Assembly: GCF_014904695.1 (NCBI RefSeq)
Contig: NZ_JACXXN010000038.1
Location: 1 to 49,881 of the forward strand
DNA length: 49,881 bases
Reading direction: 5' to 3'
Source: Nostoc sp. MG11
Lineage (GTDB): Bacteria; Cyanobacteriota; Cyanobacteriia; Cyanobacteriales; Nostocaceae
The translations under genes were made by a program, and so were the position numbers. Positions 1-8,905 of the stretch are shown piece by piece. The notes under the pieces were generated by a model, which ran no database searches, was not told the DNA's origin, and saw only the letters and a list, made by a program, of their open reading frames with translations. Position 1 is the stretch's first letter. Each line of letters starts with the position of its first letter.

Positions 1-75
1 TCGTCTGTTAGGCTGCTAGAGTACTGCATGGCTGCTGGATACGGCTTTTGCGGTAACTTTACTTCAATACAGTAA
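1..75 (+). CDS. possible 3' end of a gene cut by the window edge
   Basis: The first frame is open from the window edge for 24 codons and ends in TAA at 73-75. The peptide ends GYGFCGNFTSIQ and is not recognised. Twenty-four open codons can occur by chance. The main support is a good terminator hairpin on the same strand 140 bases downstream. Confidence 0.25.
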   Translation, partial: SSVRLLEYCMAAGYGFCGNFTSIQ

Positions 76-216
76 AAGATGTCAAATGGGTTCTATAATT
101 AGCCAGCTAATTTAATAGAAAGCGGGGTTAAACCTCATCCCCTTGTAAGCGAAGAGGAAAGCCGTCCCGCCGTTTGAGATATCGGCATCTGCTTACTTTT
201 CCTGATGCTCTATTTC

Positions 217-246
217 CCATGCCTCAAGAGGTGTGGTTTTTTATTT
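217..246 (+). terminator. rho-independent-type terminator
   Basis: CCATGCCTC and GAGGTGTGG pair across a two-base AA spacer, and a run of six T follows directly. The arms include G-T wobbles. It would end a plus-strand transcript coming from the left edge, or a small RNA from about 120. The stretch 120-175 is itself partly self-complementary (GCGGG at 122 against CCCGC at 166). Confidence 0.5.
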
Positions 247-270
247 TTCGACTTTTGTAAAATATGTCTT

Positions 271-687
271 CTATTGTTTTTGATGTCGCACCTCGACAAC
301 AGTATGCACATTCCCGCGAGGCGTGAAATCTGCTTTCACAGTGACTTCTAAAGGGTCACAAGCTGCAACAAAATCATCGAGAATTTGGTTGGCAGATTCT
401 TCGTGAGAAATATAGCGATCACGGTAACTATTAATGTAAAGCTTTAGCGCCTTCAATTCCACCACCCGCTCATCAGGAATATAGGTAATGTAAATCGTGG
501 CGAAGTCAGGATAGCCAGAAAACGGACATTTACAGGTAAATTCCGGCAAAGTAATATTAATATCGTATCGTCTTCCCACTCGCGGATTAGGAAATGTAAT
601 TAGTTTTCCTTCTGCAATCTCGCGTTCGCCATACTTCATTTCTTGGCTTGGTTGGGATACAGTTTTAGGCAAATTGTCGTTAGTCAT
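271..687 (-). CDS. queF: NADPH-dependent 7-cyano-7-deazaguanine reductase (preQ0 reductase)
   Basis: QueF reduces the nitrile of preQ0 to the amine preQ1 in queuosine biosynthesis, in the cytoplasm. The 138-residue length fits the short, single-domain (B. subtilis-like) type. The active-site segment FTCKCPFSGYPDF carries the expected nucleophilic cysteine (Cys54). The QueF signature follows as ELKALKLY (about residues 78-85), and SHEES supplies the conserved substrate-binding glutamate near residue 97. The gene stands alone, with no other queuosine gene in the window. I see no preQ1 riboswitch upstream; that space holds a Nostoc-type palindromic repeat. The identification is secure. Confidence 0.95.
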   Translation of the reverse strand: MTNDNLPKTVSQPSQEMKYGEREIAEGKLITFPNPRVGRRYDINITLPEFTCKCPFSGYPDFATIYITYIPDERVVELKALKLYINSYRDRYISHEESANQILDDFVAACDPLEVTVKADFTPRGNVHTVVEVRHQKQ

Positions 688-702
688 TTGTCATTTGTAC
701 TA

Positions 703-757
703 AGCGTTTGCGTAGCGTCTCGTAGAGAAGCCGTTGGCGGAGCCTCCCGTAGAGAAG
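703..757. repeat. dispersed palindromic repeat (CTCGTAGAGAAG type)
   Basis: Contains GCGTAGCGTCTCGTAGAGAAG-like sequence followed by a partly repeated CCCGTAGAGAAG. The reverse complement of its core (CTCTACGAGACG) recurs at 20659 and at 49228, so this is one copy of an interspersed family. It lies upstream of queF. Confidence 0.6.
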
Positions 758-844
758 TATTTGTCGTTTATTATTTGTCAGTGCTTTTATCTACTCTTTT
801 CCCTTTCCCCCTTCACCTTTTCCCAGGCGAAGCCTGCTCCTCAT

Positions 845-1240
845 CTACTCCTGCTCCCAGTCTGGACAATTCTTATCATCCCATCCATGAGGATGCATGG
901 CGCAGACTAACAAGTTACCACCATACACATGACCGTGATAATTACTACAACCTATGCAGGCAGAATTTTGTTCTAATGTAGGTTCAACTGAATAAGGAAA
1001 ACCTTGGTCTGCATCTGCCATCAGGTCGCCTATTTCCCCATAAACTTCTAAAATTGGTTCAGCCAGATCTTGTAAATACTGGTCAACTTCAGTGGCAATC
1101 GTGTTATGTACTTGCTCGGTAAATTCTTCGGTTAACTCAAAAAGGGTGTCTACCATTTCACCCATTCCGAGAAAGAAGTGTTCTACTTCTTCAGCTACCG
1201 TTTCTACGATTTCCATTAAATCTTTTTGCCATTGTTCCAT
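845..1240 (-). CDS. conserved hypothetical protein with a Cys-rich C-terminus
   Basis: A 131-residue protein when started at MEQWQKDL. I prefer this start to an upstream frame extension because AAGG lies just 5' of it and the extension (MAWHHTQKL...) looks like translated intergenic DNA. The N-terminal 80 residues are acidic and helical (VETVAEEVEHFF, LFELTEEFTEQV). The C-terminal 40 residues carry ACIGCSNYHG, YGGNLLVCAMHP and a final NCPDW, giving four cysteines and three histidines that could bind a metal. I know of no function. Similar small proteins are common in cyanobacteria. Neighbours (phasin-like, YciI-like) do not suggest a pathway. Confidence 0.7.
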   Translation of the reverse strand: MEQWQKDLMEIVETVAEEVEHFFLGMGEMVDTLFELTEEFTEQVHNTIATEVDQYLQDLAEPILEVYGEIGDLMADADQGFPYSVEPTLEQNSACIGCSNYHGHVYGGNLLVCAMHPHGWDDKNCPDWEQE

Positions 1241-1397
1241 AACCTTGATGCCCTTCCTGGCTATAAATAGAATACCCAGTGCTACCTGGCTTGAAGCACT
1301 AAAGTACATTCTAGGCAATGTAAATATATCAAGTTTCTGTGTGTGATGCCATGCCAAAGTGCCGATAACTACTGACGCTCAACGTAAAAATTGCTTT

Positions 1398-1787
1398 TTA
1401 CTGATCTCTTTGTAGGCGTTTTAATTCATCTTGCATTTCTATCACTTGCCGACGCAACTCATCAACATTATCGGTATTGGTTGATGCTTCTTTAACAGTT
1501 GGTTCTTCATCTTCCTCTAAAATTTCGATGCGGCGAGGTTCCGAAGGAGCTGTTTTGTCAGGGGTTGCGCCAGATGTTGGGGCTTGTTGGGCTTGCTTCA
1601 TCATATCTTCGACGAAGCGGCGGGCTTCTTCTGTGTTCATTTCGCCCTTGGCGACCATTTCATCTGCCAGTTTTTGGACTTGCGATCGCAGTTCCGCTAG
1701 TTTTCCTCCTGCCTTCTCACCCGCATAAGAAGCCAGCCCAACACCGAGGTAAAAAGCTTTTTGAACAATATCTCCAAAACCAGGCAT
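1398..1787 (-). CDS. phasin-like small protein
   Basis: A 129-residue protein. Residues 1-65 resemble a phasin-type region: FGDIVQKAFYLGVGLASYAGEKAG followed by an amphipathic helix LAELRSQVQKLADEMVAKGEM and EEARRFVEDMMKQA. A charged, low-complexity linker (IEILEEDEEP) follows. The tail VDELRRQVIEMQDELKRLQRDQ is a short leucine-heptad coiled coil. Family members bind polyhydroxyalkanoate granules or act as coiled-coil scaffolds. No pha genes are in the window, so granule association is only a possibility. Confidence 0.6.
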   Translation of the reverse strand: MPGFGDIVQKAFYLGVGLASYAGEKAGGKLAELRSQVQKLADEMVAKGEMNTEEARRFVEDMMKQAQQAPTSGATPDKTAPSEPRRIEILEEDEEPTVKEASTNTDNVDELRRQVIEMQDELKRLQRDQ

Positions 1788-1945
1788 TGCCGCTGAACAC
1801 TCCTAAAAATAGGGCGACCCGGAGACTACGCCTACCACAAGCATCCTGTATTGCTGCTACCTTCCGGTTCTGACAAGATTTAGGCGTTGAAGTCGCATAG
1901 TTCCAGGTCTATAAACACTATAACATCAAAAATCCGTGAGGTATG

Positions 1946-2212
1946 TTATTCCAATACAATTTTCCATTCGTAAAGCTGATAGTCAACACAGCCGTTTTGC
2001 ACTAATGGATCAAGAGCTACAATTGCCTCTGCCTCATCCCTTGAGGCTGCCTCAAACAGCAACATGCCACCTCTTTGCTCTGCCCAGTAGCCCGTTCGTG
2101 CTTTGTGTCCTTTGGTAATCAAGTCCTGAACATAAGCTTTATGGGCGGGTACGTATTGGTCAAAGGTTGGTTTATCGACTTTGCCTTCTTCAATTTTCAC
2201 AAACCAAGGCAT
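1946..2212 (-). CDS. YciI-like (YCII domain) protein
   Basis: An 88-residue, single-domain protein. The YCII fold is suggested by the opening strand PWFVKIEEGKV, the DQYVPAHKAYVQDLITKGHKARTGYW segment with its conserved His, and AASRDEAEAIVALDPLVQNGCVDYQLYEW. Family members are small dimeric alpha-beta-barrel proteins, some with lyase or dehalogenase-like chemistry; the substrate here is unknown. It is probably transcribed alone. A GGGGAAT tandem repeat lies just upstream. Confidence 0.8.
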   Translation of the reverse strand: MPWFVKIEEGKVDKPTFDQYVPAHKAYVQDLITKGHKARTGYWAEQRGGMLLFEAASRDEAEAIVALDPLVQNGCVDYQLYEWKIVLE

Positions 2213-2228
2213 TTATTTTGTAACCTCA

Positions 2229-2262
2229 AATGGGGAATGGGGAATGGGAATTGGGAACTGGA
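2229..2262. repeat. short tandem repeat, GGGGAAT heptads
   Basis: The heptad GGGGAAT is repeated about twice and then decays (GGGAATT, GGGAACT). Short tandemly repeated heptanucleotides of this kind are typical of Nostoc intergenic DNA. Confidence 0.6.
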
Positions 2263-2398
2263 AAGAGCGATTTTCATGCTCTGTTGTGAACATAATTCAT
2301 AGGGAACTGTATTATAAATATAGTTGTAGTATTTTCAATCCCGTCTCCTACCTTCTGGCTTGAAAAAGTGCTGAATGAGGAGTCATTAAGGCTTCAGT

Positions 2399-2861
2399 TT
2401 AAGATGAAGCGATCTTTCTTAATAATGGTGCTACCGCTTCCATCAGCTCAACGTTTGCTCTGCTTATTGAGATTGAACGGAAGTCGAAGTGACAGATCGT
2501 CCCAAACATCTTGCCATTTTCATCTAGCAGTGGTACACCGCAGTATGATTTCACTTCTTGTCGCTTCGGATGTCCGTGAATCCGATCATCTTGAAGCGAG
2601 TCGTTTATCATAAATGTGTCGCGGTTGCTACGGACAAAAACGCAATATTGAAGACATGACTGGAATATCCTGAGTTAACTTTTGCGTCGGATTCTCCCGG
2701 TCGAAGAAGCAAATGTTATGCAGTGTTTCGTCATCGAACCGATACAACGACGTAAAGCGATGCTCGGTCAATCCGTTCAAAAATATCACCGCAGCGCGTA
2801 TATCTTTCTGAACGAGAATAATGGATCTCAGTTCGTCCAGCAAATCTGTAAAGCTAGTCAT
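2399..2861 (-). pseudogene. GAF-domain protein, frameshifted
   Basis: The N-terminal part starts at 2861 (MTSFTDLLDELRSI) and reads through EHRFTSLYRFDDETLHNICFFDRENP before a TAG. The C-terminal part resumes in another frame. Deleting one base near 2645-2651 restores a continuous reading, ...SS-YCVFVRSNRDTFMINDSLQDDR..., and then KSYCGVPLLDENGKMFGTICHFD to the stop at 2399. That gives about 153 residues, a normal length for a stand-alone cyanobacterial GAF protein. No kinase or cyclase domain is attached. A sequencing error is possible, but the next two genes are also broken, which favours real decay. Confidence 0.75.
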
Positions 2862-2905
2862 GTGCGTGATATTTAACTATTTATTTGATAAATTTCAATC
2901 CAGGT

Positions 2906-3001
2906 TTAGTTATCCCTAACTGTAAGCTTTATTAGCGCTGCAATTAACTTATCTGAATCAAGAGGTTTACGAATGAGTTCTTGAAATCCAGCGTCTAGTA
3001 T
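2906..3001 (-). pseudogene. response-regulator receiver domain, C-terminal remnant
   Basis: On the minus strand, in frame to a TAA at 2906-2908, the sequence reads LDAGFQELIRKPLDSDKLIA followed by ALIKLTVRDN. This is the end of a receiver domain, including the conserved Lys-Pro pair after strand 5. An in-frame stop lies just upstream at 3002-3004 and no phospho-acceptor region is present, so only about 31 codons remain. It sits directly upstream of the broken GAF gene and may once have belonged to the same signalling locus. Confidence 0.6.
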
Positions 3002-3029
3002 TTATTCCCCCTCTGCTCCTCTAATATAA

Positions 3030-3581
3030 ATGAGCCGTTTTTTCATCGCCCTCCTACCAACCCAGGATATTCAAGACTACGCCAACCAGATTAAGCAATA
3101 CTTTGCTGAACAGTATGCCAGTAAGGGAGCGCAAAAGTCTCCGCCTCATATTACCCTGCAACCACCTTTTGAATGGGCAGATGATAAATTGCCATTGCTA
3201 AAAGCATGTCTGAGGCAGTTTGCTAGTGGACAAAAGTCAATACCAGTTACACTTAATGGGTTTAGTGCTTTTGCGCCTCGCGTCATATACATTAATGTAG
3301 ACAGGAGTCAAGCACTTTTGACCTTGCAAGCTGATTTAATGGCTTATGCAGAAAGCAACTTAGGAATTGTTGACGAAGTTGGTAAAACCCGTCCTTTTGC
3401 GCCCCACATGACAGTTGCATTTCGAGACTTAACAAAGCAGAACTTTAAAGCTGCTTGGCCAGAGTTTGAAAATCGTCAGTTATATTTTGAGTTTACGGCT
3501 GAGAAGTTAACACTGTTAATCCACGACGGTAGGCGCTGGAATATTAAATCAGAGTTTGCATTTTTGTCTTATGGCAGTTGA
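3030..3581 (+). CDS. 2H phosphoesterase, 2'-5' RNA ligase / cyclic phosphodiesterase-like
   Basis: A 183-residue protein with both histidine motifs of the two-histidine (2H) phosphoesterase fold: PHITLQPPF near residue 40 and PHMTVAFRDL near residue 130. The opening RFFIALLPTQDI is the usual first strand. Family members act on 2'-5' or cyclic phosphodiester bonds in RNA or nucleotides; the natural substrate is unknown. The start ATG at 3030 is the first in frame. Its 3' end overlaps the frame of a truncated DUF5615 toxin on the opposite strand. Confidence 0.85.
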   Translation: MSRFFIALLPTQDIQDYANQIKQYFAEQYASKGAQKSPPHITLQPPFEWADDKLPLLKACLRQFASGQKSIPVTLNGFSAFAPRVIYINVDRSQALLTLQADLMAYAESNLGIVDEVGKTRPFAPHMTVAFRDLTKQNFKAAWPEFENRQLYFEFTAEKLTLLIHDGRRWNIKSEFAFLSYGS

Positions 3582-3689
3582 GCTATTCAAAATTAGACTT
3601 GTTATCACGTCTACACCACGATTTTGTCGAGCTAGAACTAAAGAACGTGCCGTAGAATCCTCGTCCATATACAAGCGAATTCGGCTCAT
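3549..3689 (-). pseudogene. DUF5615 PIN-like toxin, 5' fragment
   Basis: Starting at ATG 3687-3689 the minus strand reads MSRIRLYMDEDSTARSLVLA then RQNRGVDVITS. This resembles the first 30 residues of DUF5615 (PIN-like) proteins, including the acidic DED. After that the frame runs into the 3' end of the 2H gene on the other strand and stops at 3549. The family is normally about 115 residues, so three quarters is missing. Its ATG overlaps the TGA of the upstream antitoxin frame (ATGA), the usual coupling in these modules. Confidence 0.65.
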
Positions 3690-4028
3690 AAGAGCTTTTG
3701 AATTTTATGCAGTTTCTCTAATCTTTCAGCCTCATCTGCTTCTGCTGCAATGTCAGCATCAACTTTGTCGCGGTTAACATGGTAATAAGCTAGAGCTGCA
3801 TAAACTTGGGTTAAGGTTCAGATGACTAATTTGATCTGCAATTTCTTCTGCGCTGTAACCTTGTTTATACCAAATGGCTATACGCCTGACTGTCACCTCT
3901 GTACCAGAAATAATGGGACAATCACCATGTATTTCAGGATTATGGTTAATCAGTGTGCCAATATCGGTAATAGTTGTCAAAACTTGTTCTCCCAAATGTC
4001 TGACACTAAATATTATTGTATTAGTCAT
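3686..4028 (-). pseudogene. DUF433 antitoxin-like protein, frameshifted
   Basis: Residues 1-70 carry the DUF433 pattern: IGTLINHNPEIHGDCPIISGTEVTVRRIAIWYKQGYSAEEIAD. After SHLNL the frame goes wrong and ends at 3774. Removing one base near 3809-3817 restores TQVYAALAYYHVNRDKVDAD and then IAAEADEAERLEKLHKIQKLL to a TGA at 3686-3688. That gives a normal-length DUF433 protein of about 113 residues. DUF433 proteins commonly pair with DUF5615 PIN-like toxins, and such a fragment follows directly. Both members are broken, so the module is dead. Confidence 0.75.
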
Positions 4029-4152
4029 ACACTACATCTGTAGTTGAGTGCAACGGATGGACAACGCTCGTTATGTTAAGTATTCTATCAATGGAAATTA
4101 GGCATGATGGGATGAATCTACTCCATCGAGTTTCACAAAAATTCCATTCTTT

Positions 4153-6039
4153 TTATAACGCCCGTTGATGATGATTTCGCACGCGCTCGGCACTACCAGT
4201 AGGAATCGCAGCAATTAATTTTTGCGTGTATTCCTCTTTGGGTTCCAGGTAGATACTTTCGGCTGTGCCTTGTTCGACAATTTGACCGCGATTCATTACT
4301 AAAATGCGATCGCTCATAAATTTAACCACGCTAAGATCGTGAGAAATGAAGATATACGTTAGCTGAAAATCTTTCTGTAATTCTTTGAGCAAATTCAATA
4401 CTTGCGCCTGTACTGAAACATCCAATGCTGAAACTGATTCATCACAGATAATAAATTTGGGATTTAAAGCCAAGGAACGGGCAATACAAATCCGCTGGCG
4501 TTGACCACCAGAAAATTGATGAGGATAGCGCTTAATCGCATCTGCACTCAACCCCACTCGTTCTAAAAGTTCTGCCACGCGTTCTTGTCGTTGTCGCTTT
4601 GTCTTACCAACAGCATGAATTAACAACGGTTCCATTACTGCATCCCCAATCTTCATGCGTGGGTCAAGCGAACTAAAGGGATTTTGAAAAACTATTTGCA
4701 TTTCCCGCCGCAATTTCTGCAACGTTTCTCCTTTGAGGGTAGTAATATCTTGCTTCTCAAAGATAATCTGACCACTCATCGGTTCAATTAATCGCAGCAA
4801 GGTTCTGCCGAGTGTGGTTTTGCCACAACCAGATTCTCCTACCAATCCTAATGTTTCCCCTGGTTTGACATCAAAGGAAACGCCATTAACTGCCATGTTG
4901 TAGCGTTTTGTACCACCAAATACCCCGCGCACCGGGAAACCAACCTTGAGGTTGTGGATTTGCAATAGCGGTTGCTGTTCGCTGAGATTCGCCAATCTTG
5001 CAGAAATTTCTTCATTGGAAACTTCTGGAGGTTGTGGGGGTTCTTTTGCCTGAATTACTAACTGTCCCGTTGCTGTCTCCTCTGCACTCATGTAGTCAGA
5101 AACGGTGAGTAGTTTTTGGGGACGGCGGTTGAGTGTGGGACGGCAAGCTACTAAACCTTTAGTATATGGATGCTGGGGATTACTAAAAATTTGCTGTGCA
5201 GTATCGTATTCTACAACCTTACCTCTATACATCACTGCTACTTCGTCAGCGATTTCTGAAATTAGTCCCAAGTCGTGAGTGATGAAAATCATTGCCATGT
5301 CACGGCTTTGCTGCAATTCTCGCATCAATTCTAGAATTGTCGCTTGCACAGTTACATCCAAGGCTGTGGTTGGTTCATCAGCAATTAATAGTAATGGATT
5401 GCAGGAAATGGCCATTGCAATCATTACCCGTTGCAACTGTCCCCCAGAGAGTTCATGGGGGTAGCGTTTCAGCATTGCTTCTTTGTGTTCCTTCACCAAC
5501 TGGGCCAATTTTGGCGCATCTGGTTTAGATGAATTTGAGTTGGTTTGATTCCAGGTTTCGATATACTGCAGCTGGATCTGTTCATCGCTAGGCAGTAATT
5601 TTACTTCTTGCAGACCCGCGATCGCAATTTGTCTGGCTTGGGCGGCTGATACATTCTGATGCCGCATAATCGCTTCTGTTAGCTGAAACCCGATATCATA
5701 AACTGGATTGAGCGAACTCATCGGTTCTTGAAAAATCATGGCGATGTCGCCACCCCGGTGTAACTGCATTTGTTCAGGAGGCAATTTCACCAAATCTATG
5801 GGATTGGCATTCTCCTGAGTACGAAACCAGATTTCACCGCCAGTAATTCTACCAGGACTCTGCAACAAACCCATTACAGCTAGAGCTGTCACTGATTTAC
5901 CGCTTCCCGATTCTCCTACTATTCCTAGAGTTTCACCTCGATGTAGCTGAAATGAAATACCATCTACGGCTTTGGCGATGTTGCCATCACTGGAAAAGTC
6001 AACTTGTAGATTGCGAACCTCTAGGACAGTTTCTCTCAT
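4153..6039 (-). CDS. peptide/nickel-type ABC transporter, fused double ATPase
   Basis: A 628-residue protein with two complete ABC ATPase domains, corresponding to DppD plus DppF (or YejF/GsiA) in one chain. Domain 1 (about 1-320) has Walker A GESGSGKS at 42-49, the signature LSGGQLQRV and Walker B LLIADEP. Domain 2 (about 345-628) has Walker [18 protein letters not shown] and Walker B FIICDES. Each domain ends with the family-specific C-terminal region. It would drive import of oligopeptides or a similar solute at the inner membrane. No permease or binding-protein gene is adjacent, so its partners must lie elsewhere. It starts at ATG 6037-6039. Confidence 0.92.
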   Translation of the reverse strand: MRETVLEVRNLQVDFSSDGNIAKAVDGISFQLHRGETLGIVGESGSGKSVTALAVMGLLQSPGRITGGEIWFRTQENANPIDLVKLPPEQMQLHRGGDIAMIFQEPMSSLNPVYDIGFQLTEAIMRHQNVSAAQARQIAIAGLQEVKLLPSDEQIQLQYIETWNQTNSNSSKPDAPKLAQLVKEHKEAMLKRYPHELSGGQLQRVMIAMAISCNPLLLIADEPTTALDVTVQATILELMRELQQSRDMAMIFITHDLGLISEIADEVAVMYRGKVVEYDTAQQIFSNPQHPYTKGLVACRPTLNRRPQKLLTVSDYMSAEETATGQLVIQAKEPPQPPEVSNEEISARLANLSEQQPLLQIHNLKVGFPVRGVFGGTKRYNMAVNGVSFDVKPGETLGLVGESGCGKTTLGRTLLRLIEPMSGQIIFEKQDITTLKGETLQKLRREMQIVFQNPFSSLDPRMKIGDAVMEPLLIHAVGKTKRQRQERVAELLERVGLSADAIKRYPHQFSGGQRQRICIARSLALNPKFIICDESVSALDVSVQAQVLNLLKELQKDFQLTYIFISHDLSVVKFMSDRILVMNRGQIVEQGTAESIYLEPKEEYTQKLIAAIPTGSAERVRNHHQRAL

Positions 6040-6169
6040 AGGAGTTGGGTATGAATTTTGTCTGAAAATTATTAGGATTTTAACAGTACTTTTAATGCTA
6101 CATGGATAAATTTGGCTTTTGTACTCCTTGGCAGTTTTTTCGCTGCTTACACCTTAACCACAATCATAA

Positions 6170-6460
6170 TCATGTCGTGTCAAATCCCACAGCGGTACTA
6201 AAGTTTATGAAAATGGTCGTCTGCGTAAACGCTATGGCAGAAATACCTTTGATTTTAAGGAAAGCGATTTGATCGGCAAAGTCAAAGGTCAAGCAACAGA
6301 AGTAAAACACTTAAAAAGTGCGCGATGGGTGACTGCACTACTTTGTTTTACAAAGGGTAATGTCGATATTCCTAGCAATGAGTCAGTATATTCATTTAAC
6401 ATGAAGTGTTACAAAAGCTTATCAAAAAAAGTATACCTTCCTCTATTCTTAATTTCTTGA
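6170..6460 (+). pseudogene. probable remnant of a NERD-type nuclease-related protein
   Basis: After a stop at 6167-6169 the plus strand reads VKSHSGTKVYENGRLRKRYG, then RNTFDFKESDLIGKVKGQA, and later ALLCFTKGNVDIPSNESVYS. The K-x-HSGTKVY and LCFTKGNVDIPS pieces resemble the NERD (nuclease-related) domain. There is no proper start, the upstream half is absent and the last 16 residues look random. The rest of 6040-6590 holds no gene. Confidence 0.4.
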
Positions 6461-6591
6461 ATAGTTAAGTAACCGATCGCGAACAAAAAAAATAGCACAT
6501 CCTTAAGGATGGCTACTTGTGGAAATTGTCTAATTGTAATGCTTTCAGCTAAGTATGGTTAACAAATTGAATACATGCTAAACTACAAACT

Positions 6592-7161
6592 TTAAAACGG
6601 AATATCGTCCTGATTAGGGTCTTCCTCCTTCTCTGGTTGATAGGTGGTTCGCTCGTAATTTGTGGGCTGGAATATGGGTTCTGACTTTGTTACTTGGGCG
6701 ACGCCAACATTACTTGTAGCTGGAGTAGTGACAGGACGTGGTGACTCATAGCTGGGAACTGCGGCTGGAGAAGACACCTCTGAGGACGGTTGCCGCAAGG
6801 AAGTTTCTGTAAATGATGGAGTTATGCTTGCTGAGGACGATGGATCAGTACTGAAACTACCACCTACAGATTGAATTTGTTGTACTGTCAATTCAGCGCG
6901 TTTTTCTTTAAACCCTTCTGGACGATCAATAGTATTCATACTCAAACGTCCTACCAGGATAACGCGATCGCCTTGATGGTAATTTTGCTGTATTTCTATT
7001 GCTAAATTTCCCCAGCCGACAACTTTCAGAGTGGCTAGTTGGTCTTCTGTGCGCTGGGAATTCGGAAACTGCACCAGCATCTCCGTGACTCCCAAGTTAT
7101 CCGCTGTATAGCGAAGTTGCGGTTCTTGAATAATTTCCGCCATCAAAACGCAGCTGTTCAT
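6592..7161 (-). CDS. ssb: single-stranded DNA-binding protein
   Basis: A 189-residue SSB. An OB-fold occupies about residues 1-110 (MLVQFPNSQRTEDQLATLKVVGWGNLA, GDRVILVGRLSMNTI). A Ser/Thr/Pro-rich disordered linker follows. The acidic tail ends in DDIPF, the usual docking tip for replication and repair partners. The opening MNSCVLMAEIIQEPQLRYTADN is the usual cyanobacterial start. Length and tail match a full-length SSB rather than the truncated paralogues that lack the tail. Upstream is AT-rich with no obvious operator. Confidence 0.9.
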   Translation of the reverse strand: MNSCVLMAEIIQEPQLRYTADNLGVTEMLVQFPNSQRTEDQLATLKVVGWGNLAIEIQQNYHQGDRVILVGRLSMNTIDRPEGFKEKRAELTVQQIQSVGGSFSTDPSSSASITPSFTETSLRQPSSEVSSPAAVPSYESPRPVTTPATSNVGVAQVTKSEPIFQPTNYERTTYQPEKEEDPNQDDIPF

Positions 7162-7410
7162 TAAAATTTCTCCTGACTGTCAAAAGTGCTGAGTAAAAAA
7201 GTGTGAGAAAGAGGGGATTTTAATATTTTCGCAATCAATTTTCTATATGAGCTCTTTATTAGAGTTAGTTCTAGCATAAAAGCCAAGCGATCGCTTTGAA
7301 CAGCATTTAAGATGCTGCTCTCTACTTTCGCTTGACTAAGATGAGCATTGAATTCTGCACGAACTAGTATAATTGTACCACTATTAGACAGAAAAAATAC
7401 TCGACATCAG

Positions 7411-8664
7411 TTAAGTTTGGACATGAACTGGAAAAACACCCAAAGCAATCAACCGTGCGGGTAGGTCGCGCAAGATGGGCAAGCGCAACAAAATAGATGG
7501 CTGAAAGTTGCGATTTGAGGTGAGAATCGGGGCGAATATTTGCTTCTGGACAAAGGTCTGAAATGCCTGAATGATGCGTGTGGGCAACTCGCGTTGACGC
7601 TGCACTTTTGCTAAATCACTGAGTTTTACTTGTCGGTTCTTGAGTGGTTTGCTGAGTACATTTGCTGCGACAACAGCGTCTTGAATCGCATAGTTAATGC
7701 CAACTCCACCCACAGGAGACATGACATGAGCAGCGTCACCGATGAGTAGCAGCCCTGGAAGATACCAACGCTTAACGCGACTGGATTCCACAGAAAGAAA
7801 GGCTACCTGTGACCAATCTTGTAAATTTTGGATGCGCTCATTGAATTCTGGTATAACTTCGACAACAGATTTTTTTAATTCCTCTAAACCAGCAGAGCGC
7901 AGCTGTTGATAACCACCTTTGGGGATAACATAGGCAAGTTGCCACTCGTCGCCACGATTAAGCATTGCTACGATGTGTCCTTGAGCAAAACGCCCTACTC
8001 CCCCCTCTGGGTCTTCTGATTTTCGGGGTAGACGGAACCACAGAACATCCATCGACGGTGAAGTTTCAATTGACTCAAAACCACCCAGTTGCCTTAAACG
8101 TGAGTGGCGTCCATCTGCACCAACTGTAAGTAGCGCACGTACTTCGTGCCAACCTCCTCCTCGATAGCGAACACCTTGAACCACACCATTTTCTGTAACT
8201 AGTTCCTGTACATTCGCACCCATCACTAACCGAAAATTTGGATATTTCTGGGCTTCTTGGGTGATAAACTCCAAGAATTTTACTTGAGGAAGCATTGTAA
8301 TGTAGGGGTAGTGAGTTTTCAGGTGACTAAAATCTGCTAATGTAACAGTATCTTGAGGAGTCTGAACCCTAATGCGGTGCATCTTGGCATGGGGTAGTTG
8401 TAGCAAGCGATCGCTCAAGCCCATTTCCTCCATAATTTCCATCACCGATGGGTGAATTGTGTCACCCCGAAAGTCACGATCAAAGTCTTTGTGAGTTTCT
8501 AGCAACATTACCGAAATACCTTGACGCGCTAATAGCAAGGATAAAACTGCTCCTGCTGGCCCCCCACCAACGACGCAACAATCTGTAGTTTCTACGTCTA
8601 CAATGTCATGGGCAGGGTTAATGCTTGATTTTTGAGAAGGATTTGCGGGTACATGGGTAGTCAT
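7411..8664 (-). CDS. FAD-dependent monooxygenase / oxidoreductase
   Basis: A 417-residue aromatic-hydroxylase-type flavoprotein. The N-terminal Rossmann motif is CCVVGGGPAGAVLSLLLARQ (about 29-48), ending in an acidic residue at LLET. The middle motif GADGRHSRLRQL (DG motif) and the C-terminal GDAAHVMSPVGGVGINYAIQ (GD motif) contact FAD. Such enzymes hydroxylate aromatic or polycyclic substrates with NAD(P)H and oxygen; the substrate here is unknown. The gene is monocistronic. The start is the first ATG; upstream DNA is free of genes for 600 bases. Confidence 0.88.
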   Translation of the reverse strand: MTTHVPANPSQKSSINPAHDIVDVETTDCCVVGGGPAGAVLSLLLARQGISVMLLETHKDFDRDFRGDTIHPSVMEIMEEMGLSDRLLQLPHAKMHRIRVQTPQDTVTLADFSHLKTHYPYITMLPQVKFLEFITQEAQKYPNFRLVMGANVQELVTENGVVQGVRYRGGGWHEVRALLTVGADGRHSRLRQLGGFESIETSPSMDVLWFRLPRKSEDPEGGVGRFAQGHIVAMLNRGDEWQLAYVIPKGGYQQLRSAGLEELKKSVVEVIPEFNERIQNLQDWSQVAFLSVESSRVKRWYLPGLLLIGDAAHVMSPVGGVGINYAIQDAVVAANVLSKPLKNRQVKLSDLAKVQRQRELPTRIIQAFQTFVQKQIFAPILTSNRNFQPSILLRLPILRDLPARLIALGVFPVHVQT

Positions 8665-8905
8665 AACAACACCTCTTGACAGCCCTAAAATCCAGGGTAA
8701 TTTGCTTTTGATAGTGAAAGCTGTTTTTTTAACTTTTCGTATTTACATGGAATTTCTAGTGAGGTGTTGGCGGCGCTCAATATCTGTACCACGGAGCAAA
8801 TAAGCTTTAATTTTGTGTCAGCGATCACTATTAATAATCAGAACTTACGCACTCAGATCCCCCAACCCCCTTAGAAGGGGGCTTTAGACGTTCCCCCCTT
8901 TTTTA

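Noticed and set aside
271-845. preQ1 riboswitch upstream of queF
   Set aside because: No preQ1-type hairpin and A-rich tail precedes queF; the space is a dispersed repeat.
643-981. 112-codon plus-strand frame across the queF promoter region
   Set aside because: It overlaps the start of queF, a palindromic repeat and the 3' end of another gene on the opposite strand.
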